Below, one piece after another: positions 61,085-64,000 of a DNA stretch of 64,000 nucleotides. The position numbers and the translations under genes were made by a program. Each line of letters opens with the position of its first letter. The stretch's first letter is position 1. The notes under the pieces were generated by a model. That model saw only the letters and a program-made list of their open reading frames with translations, was not told where the DNA came from and made no database searches. This DNA is from JANQNX01 sp040217095 (GTDB lineage Bacteria; Pseudomonadota; Gammaproteobacteria; Eutrophobiales; Eutrophobiaceae): positions 310,001 to 374,000 of the forward strand of contig OZ245888.1 of assembly GCA_965229565.1 (NCBI GenBank), given 5' to 3'.

Positions 61085-61480
61085 AATAGTGATATACACA
61101 GTTGTTTATGTACTTAATCCACTAGTTGTCCGAATCTGCTTGGTAATACAAGGATTACCGCCTCTCATTAAATGCCATTTATCGGCATTACATCAAGCCT
61201 GAAAGGTAAGAATGGTAGCCAGAGGGCGGAAAATCAAGGGCGGTTTTCGTTGCGCTGACACATGGGTTTTCATTCCTGTGCTTGACTGGGCCTGAGGCCA
61301 GGTAAGTCCAGGAATCTGATTATTTTTCTACCCTCCCTGCTGGCTCTTTATGGACCCGGCCGGCACGATCACTAAATTTACCCGAATTGTAGTGCTGCGT
61401 GATAAAAAAAGGGGATATTGCTCATGGAGTTATTGAAATCGAGTGCCGAAATTCATTCCGGCTAGCCAGGTAAACTTGGC
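61085..61480. other. 396-base stretch before the TetR gene
   Basis: No gene seen. It contains an inverted repeat GGTAAT / ATTACC (61142-61159) upstream of the thioredoxin gene, the right copy of the direct repeat, and a CTGGGCCT / AGGCCAG near-palindrome (around 61287-61302). None is assignable. Confidence 0.4.
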
Positions 61481-62053
61481 TTATTTATCATCATTACTGT
61501 TTAATCTTATCAGTTCTATAGCTGTGTCTTTAGCGTCTTTTGCCGGGTCCTCAGTATGCCCTAAATGAGCTGTTACAATTGCTCCTTCTTTTAACAGCAG
61601 TAACTGTCTTGCTACAAAAGCAGGATTCGACAACTCTGCTTTTTCTGCTAACTCTGTGACATGTTTTTCAAGCATGCGCTTATGTTCAGCTGATTGTTTA
61701 TGTATTGGGTTACTCGCTTCTTGATACTCGGAGGATGCCTTAATAAACATACATCCTTTATAGTCTGCTTCATCGAACCATTCACCTAAAGCATCAAACA
61801 TTGCTATCAATTGTCCTTTTGGTGTGTCTGCAAGTTCTTCCATTCTGCGATATAACCAGTTTCTAAAATTTTCATCCCGCAAACGTAATACAGCCAGAAT
61901 CAAATCCTCTTTGGTTCGAAAATGGTTGTAGATAGAAGGCTTGGATACGCCTGTTTCAGATGCCAGCATATCCATGCCTGTGGCGTGAAAACCGTTTCTA
62001 TAGAACACCTTAAGTGCCTTCTGTACTAGTTCATCTCTTTTATTTGTTCTCAT
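61481..62053 (-). CDS. TetR/AcrR family repressor
   Basis: A 190-residue regulator: N-terminal helix-turn-helix (about residues 10-57; TGVSKPSIYNHFRTKEDLIL is the recognition part), C-terminal ligand domain starting near NWLYRRMEELADTPKG with one Cys (KGCMF). It is divergent from the CMD/AhpD-like gene, with 242 bases between them and palindromic sites there and in its own leader, so it probably represses both itself and that operon. The ligand is unknown; a single Cys near the pocket would suit an electrophile. Confidence 0.92.
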   Translation of the reverse strand: MRTNKRDELVQKALKVFYRNGFHATGMDMLASETGVSKPSIYNHFRTKEDLILAVLRLRDENFRNWLYRRMEELADTPKGQLIAMFDALGEWFDEADYKGCMFIKASSEYQEASNPIHKQSAEHKRMLEKHVTELAEKAELSNPAFVARQLLLLKEGAIVTAHLGHTEDPAKDAKDTAIELIRLNSNDDK

Positions 62054-62067
62054 ATCTCACATCTACC

Positions 62068-62085
62068 TGAACCGAACGGTAAACC
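62068..62085. promoter_or_regulatory. third, weaker TetR-type operator in the repressor's own leader
   Basis: Centre ACCGAACGGT, one base off the core ACCGATCGGT of the two strong sites, with TGA before and AAACC after. It lies 15-32 bases upstream of the repressor start, so binding would block its translation region or promoter. Confidence 0.5.
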
Positions 62086-62189
62086 ATTTTTCTTCTAAAA
62101 CAATATATTTTATTGCGAAATTATTCATTTAATTACAACAATATACCGTTTTTTTAGCATTTAATCTAAATATTTTTTTCATATTCTTA

Positions 62190-62217
62190 TTGACAAAGCT
62201 TTACCGATCGGTAAAGA
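62190..62217 (+). promoter_or_regulatory. promoter of the CMD-like operon, overlapping an operator
   Basis: -35 TTGACA at 62190-62195 and a -10-like TAAAGA at 62212-62217, 16 bases apart. The first palindrome (62199-62216) covers the spacer and most of the -10, so a bound repressor would exclude RNA polymerase. Confidence 0.5.
62199..62216. promoter_or_regulatory. perfect 18-base TetR-type operator, site 1
   Basis: CTTTACCGATCGGTAAAG, a perfect palindrome with core ACCGATCGGT, inside the promoter of the CMD-like gene. Such 16-20 base palindromes are usual for TetR regulators. Confidence 0.75.
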
Positions 62218-62226
62218 TTAGTCCAT

Positions 62227-62248
62227 AGCTTAACCGATCGGTAAAGCT
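62227..62248. promoter_or_regulatory. TetR-type operator, site 2
   Basis: 22-base near-palindrome, core ACCGATCGGT, AGCT at both ends, one mismatched pair. Its centre is exactly 30 bases from that of site 1, close to three helical turns, so two dimers could bind the same face. Confidence 0.7.
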
Positions 62249-62295
62249 TAATGATTTTTTAGGACCACTGTTATTAACGTTATCGGAGAAAAATT

Positions 62296-62865
62296 ATGAC
62301 TACTTTTGTTACACACACCACTGAATCAGCGCCAGCAGAATCCAGGCAATTGCTAACAGGTGCCAAGCGAGCTTTCGGCTTTATTCCAAATTTACTAGGC
62401 ACTATGGCTGAGGCACCGGTATTACTTGAAGGCTACCTGTCTCTTGCCGGCATATTTGATAAGTCGAGTTTTAGTGAGACTGAGCGTCAAATCGTGCTCA
62501 TGACAAACAATCGCTTAAATGGGTGTACGTACTGCATGTCTGCACATACTGCAATGTCCAAAATGGGTGGGGTTCCAGAAGACGTTATTCAGTCTCTCCG
62601 CTCAGGAACTCCAATTGCAGATTCCAGGCTTGAAGCTCTTCGACAATTCGCAATGGTAATAAACACGAAACGAGGATGGCCTGACCAGGATGATATTGAT
62701 GCGTTCTTTGACGCTGGCTATACAAAGCAAAATCTTTTGGAAGTCATATTAGGGACATCGTTAAAGGTTATGTCCAATTATACAAATAACATTGCAGAAA
62801 CAGAACTCGATGATGCCTTCAAACCTTTCGCGTGGACACCAACCGACGTTAAACAGGTTGCATAA
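62296..62865 (+). CDS. carboxymuconolactone decarboxylase/AhpD-like protein
   Basis: A 189-residue helical protein of the AhpD/CMD family. The redox motif NGCTYCMSAHTAMSK (CxxC then His, about residues 75-89) marks the peroxidase-related, not the decarboxylase, branch. A good ribosome site GGAG lies 8 bases before the ATG. First gene downstream of the operator pair, so regulated by the TetR protein. The role is probably peroxide or hydroperoxide handling, by family. Confidence 0.88.
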   Translation: MTTFVTHTTESAPAESRQLLTGAKRAFGFIPNLLGTMAEAPVLLEGYLSLAGIFDKSSFSETERQIVLMTNNRLNGCTYCMSAHTAMSKMGGVPEDVIQSLRSGTPIADSRLEALRQFAMVINTKRGWPDQDDIDAFFDAGYTKQNLLEVILGTSLKVMSNYTNNIAETELDDAFKPFAWTPTDVKQVA

Positions 62866-62907
62866 ACATCTACTGATCAATTCTAGAGATTATAAAGGAG
62901 AAGAATT

Positions 62908-63708
62908 ATGAATGAGCTTATACACTTTGCTACTGCAATAGACAATCGTAGTCATTATTTAAATCCAGTGGCAATTACCGCGCTGATTGTAGTAATGCTT
63001 TTTACTGATGTAGCTGCAGACGATAGTGGCTTACCCGATCCTGGGTTTGAAATTGTCAAAGACAGGACTGCCCTGGTAGTAACTGACCCACAAAATGACT
63101 TTCTTAGTCCAGAGGGAGTTACCTGGGGCGTGGTTGGAAAAAATATAGAAGCTAATGGCACTGTTGAAAATATCGACAAACTGTTTGCATCAGCTAAAGA
63201 AACCGGAATGCCGGTTTTTATCTCTCCACACTATTACTACCCGCATGATCACAAATGGCGATTCGAAGGTGCATTGGAAACCTTGATGCATAAGATAGGA
63301 ATGTTTAACCGAAAGGATCCATTGTCTACGGAGAATTTCAGGAATTCCGGTGCTGATTGGCTAGAGCAATATAAGGAATATATCAACGATGGCGAAACAA
63401 TCGTTACTAGTCCGCATAAGGTATACGGACCCGAATCGAACGATCTTGTTTTACAAATGCGAAAGCAAGGAATAGATAAAGTCATTCTGGCCGGGATGTC
63501 TGCGAATTTATGTACTGAATCCCACATGCGCGCGTTAATAGAGGAAGGTTTCGAAGTTATGGTCGTTACCGACGCTACTGCCGCCGCTCAGGTACCTGGG
63601 TACGATGGTTACCAGGCTGCATTAATAAATTTCCGAATGATTGCAAGCCATGTAGCAGACACAAGATCTACAGTTGCTGCTATAAAAAATGCGTATCAAT
63701 CAGATTAA
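62908..63708 (+). CDS. isochorismatase-like cysteine hydrolase with an apparent export signal
   Basis: A 266-residue hydrolase. The catalytic triad of the family is present: Asp in VVTDPQNDF (about residue 54), Lys in TSPHKVYGPES (about 172) and Cys in AGMSANLCTESH (about 198). Unusually the protein opens with a 20-residue polar stretch, a hydrophobic segment (AITALIVVMLFTDVAA, about 23-38) and DDSG, which looks like a signal peptide; family members are normally cytoplasmic. A ribosome site AAGGAG precedes the start. The substrate is unknown. Second gene of the operon. Confidence 0.85.
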   Translation: MNELIHFATAIDNRSHYLNPVAITALIVVMLFTDVAADDSGLPDPGFEIVKDRTALVVTDPQNDFLSPEGVTWGVVGKNIEANGTVENIDKLFASAKETGMPVFISPHYYYPHDHKWRFEGALETLMHKIGMFNRKDPLSTENFRNSGADWLEQYKEYINDGETIVTSPHKVYGPESNDLVLQMRKQGIDKVILAGMSANLCTESHMRALIEEGFEVMVVTDATAAAQVPGYDGYQAALINFRMIASHVADTRSTVAAIKNAYQSD

Positions 63709-63803
63709 TCAATCTTACTGCGTGTCATTGATCAAAGCCCTCCTCTCCCCTACTTCATTGGTCAATGGCACGCCCTTTTAATAATTAACATGAGGAATGC
63801 ATT

Positions 63804-64000
63804 ATGAACCGACCACCTTTACCTCCTTTTACAAGAGACACGGCTATTCAAAAAGTGCGACTGGCTGAAGATGCCTGGAATAGCCGCGACCCACGTAAAG
63901 TGGCACAAGCGTATACCCCAGATAGTAAGTGGCGTAATAGGGCACAGTTCCTGACAGGAAGAAAGGAAATAGAAACCTTTCTCACTACTAAATGGAATAA
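63804..64000 (+). CDS. NTF2-like (DUF1348-type) protein, 5' part
   Basis: The first 65 codons of a gene cut by the right edge. The product starts MNRPPLPPFTRDTAIQKVRL and then reads AWNSRDPRKVAQAYTPDSKWRN, the opening of the nuclear-transport-factor-2-like DUF1348 family, seen in oxidative or xenobiotic-response operons. GAGG about 10 bases upstream of the ATG. Probably the third gene of the operon. Function of the family is unproven. Confidence 0.75.
   Translation, partial: MNRPPLPPFTRDTAIQKVRLAEDAWNSRDPRKVAQAYTPDSKWRNRAQFLTGRKEIETFLTTKWN

Noticed and set aside
1..64000. CRISPR arrays, prophage, intact insertion sequences, rRNA genes.
   Set aside because: No regular repeat-spacer pattern, no integrase, transposase or phage structural gene, and no rRNA sequence was found on reading both strands.

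Overview
The window is a 64 kb chromosomal segment of a gammaproteobacterium. This rests on three gene neighbourhoods typical of that class: ybeY-corC-lnt; pilMNOPQ-aroK-aroB-damX-gltB-gltD facing a divergent PBP1a gene (mrcA); and priA, argS, a SPOR gene, thiS-thiG and trmB. Base composition looks close to 50% GC. The genus cannot be named from sequence alone. The cell is Gram-negative and piliated, with several envelope-lipid systems and NADPH-type glutamate synthase. No prophage, intact insertion sequence, rRNA operon or CRISPR array was seen.

Layout. Bases 1-7186 hold ybeY (cut by the left edge), corC and lnt, then on the minus strand a CPA1 antiporter with a C-terminal cNMP-binding domain, a DUF368/PopT flippase and hemE. 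Bases 7416-18632 look like an accessory block placed between hemE and gltD, which are neighbours in some relatives such as Pseudomonas. It carries a rhodanese, a cytochrome c'-like protein/porin/DASS transporter set, an orphan yqeC, two very small genes, a strongly deviant tRNA-Cys-like gene, a DUF6116-type gene that seems to start at ATT, YceI with cytochrome b561, a patatin, and a lactate oxidation and uptake pair. Bases 18738-34606 are the long minus-strand gltD-gltB-damX-dgt-aroB-aroK-pilQPONM run. Bases 34798-46563 run on the plus strand: PBP1a, an unknown gene, priA, an exported rhodanese, argS, a SPOR protein, a receiver protein, an MBL-fold enzyme, thiS, thiG and trmB.

Bases 46560-51490 hold a HAD nucleotidase, cysQ, a short MscS-like channel and a RimB/RimK/aspartoacylase-type cluster. 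Bases 51575-58732 are a five-gene minus-strand operon, pqiA-pqiB-pqiC followed by a LolA-like protein and an RND/MMPL transporter with its own cNMP-binding domain. It looks like one envelope-lipid trafficking unit. An HDOD gene and 0.8 kb of gene-poor DNA follow. The right end has a TlpA-like thioredoxin, a TetR regulator and a divergent operon (AhpD/carboxymuconolactone decarboxylase-like, exported isochorismatase-like hydrolase, NTF2-like, cut by the edge) with strong palindromic operators.

Most interesting points: the tRNA-Cys-like gene at 12914-12988, with intact stems, promoter, U73 and CCA but without the conserved GG of the D loop, U33 or C56; the ATT start at 13064; the pqi-LolA-MMPL-cNMP operon; two unrelated transporters sharing the same kind of cNMP-binding tail; and the operator array of the TetR system.
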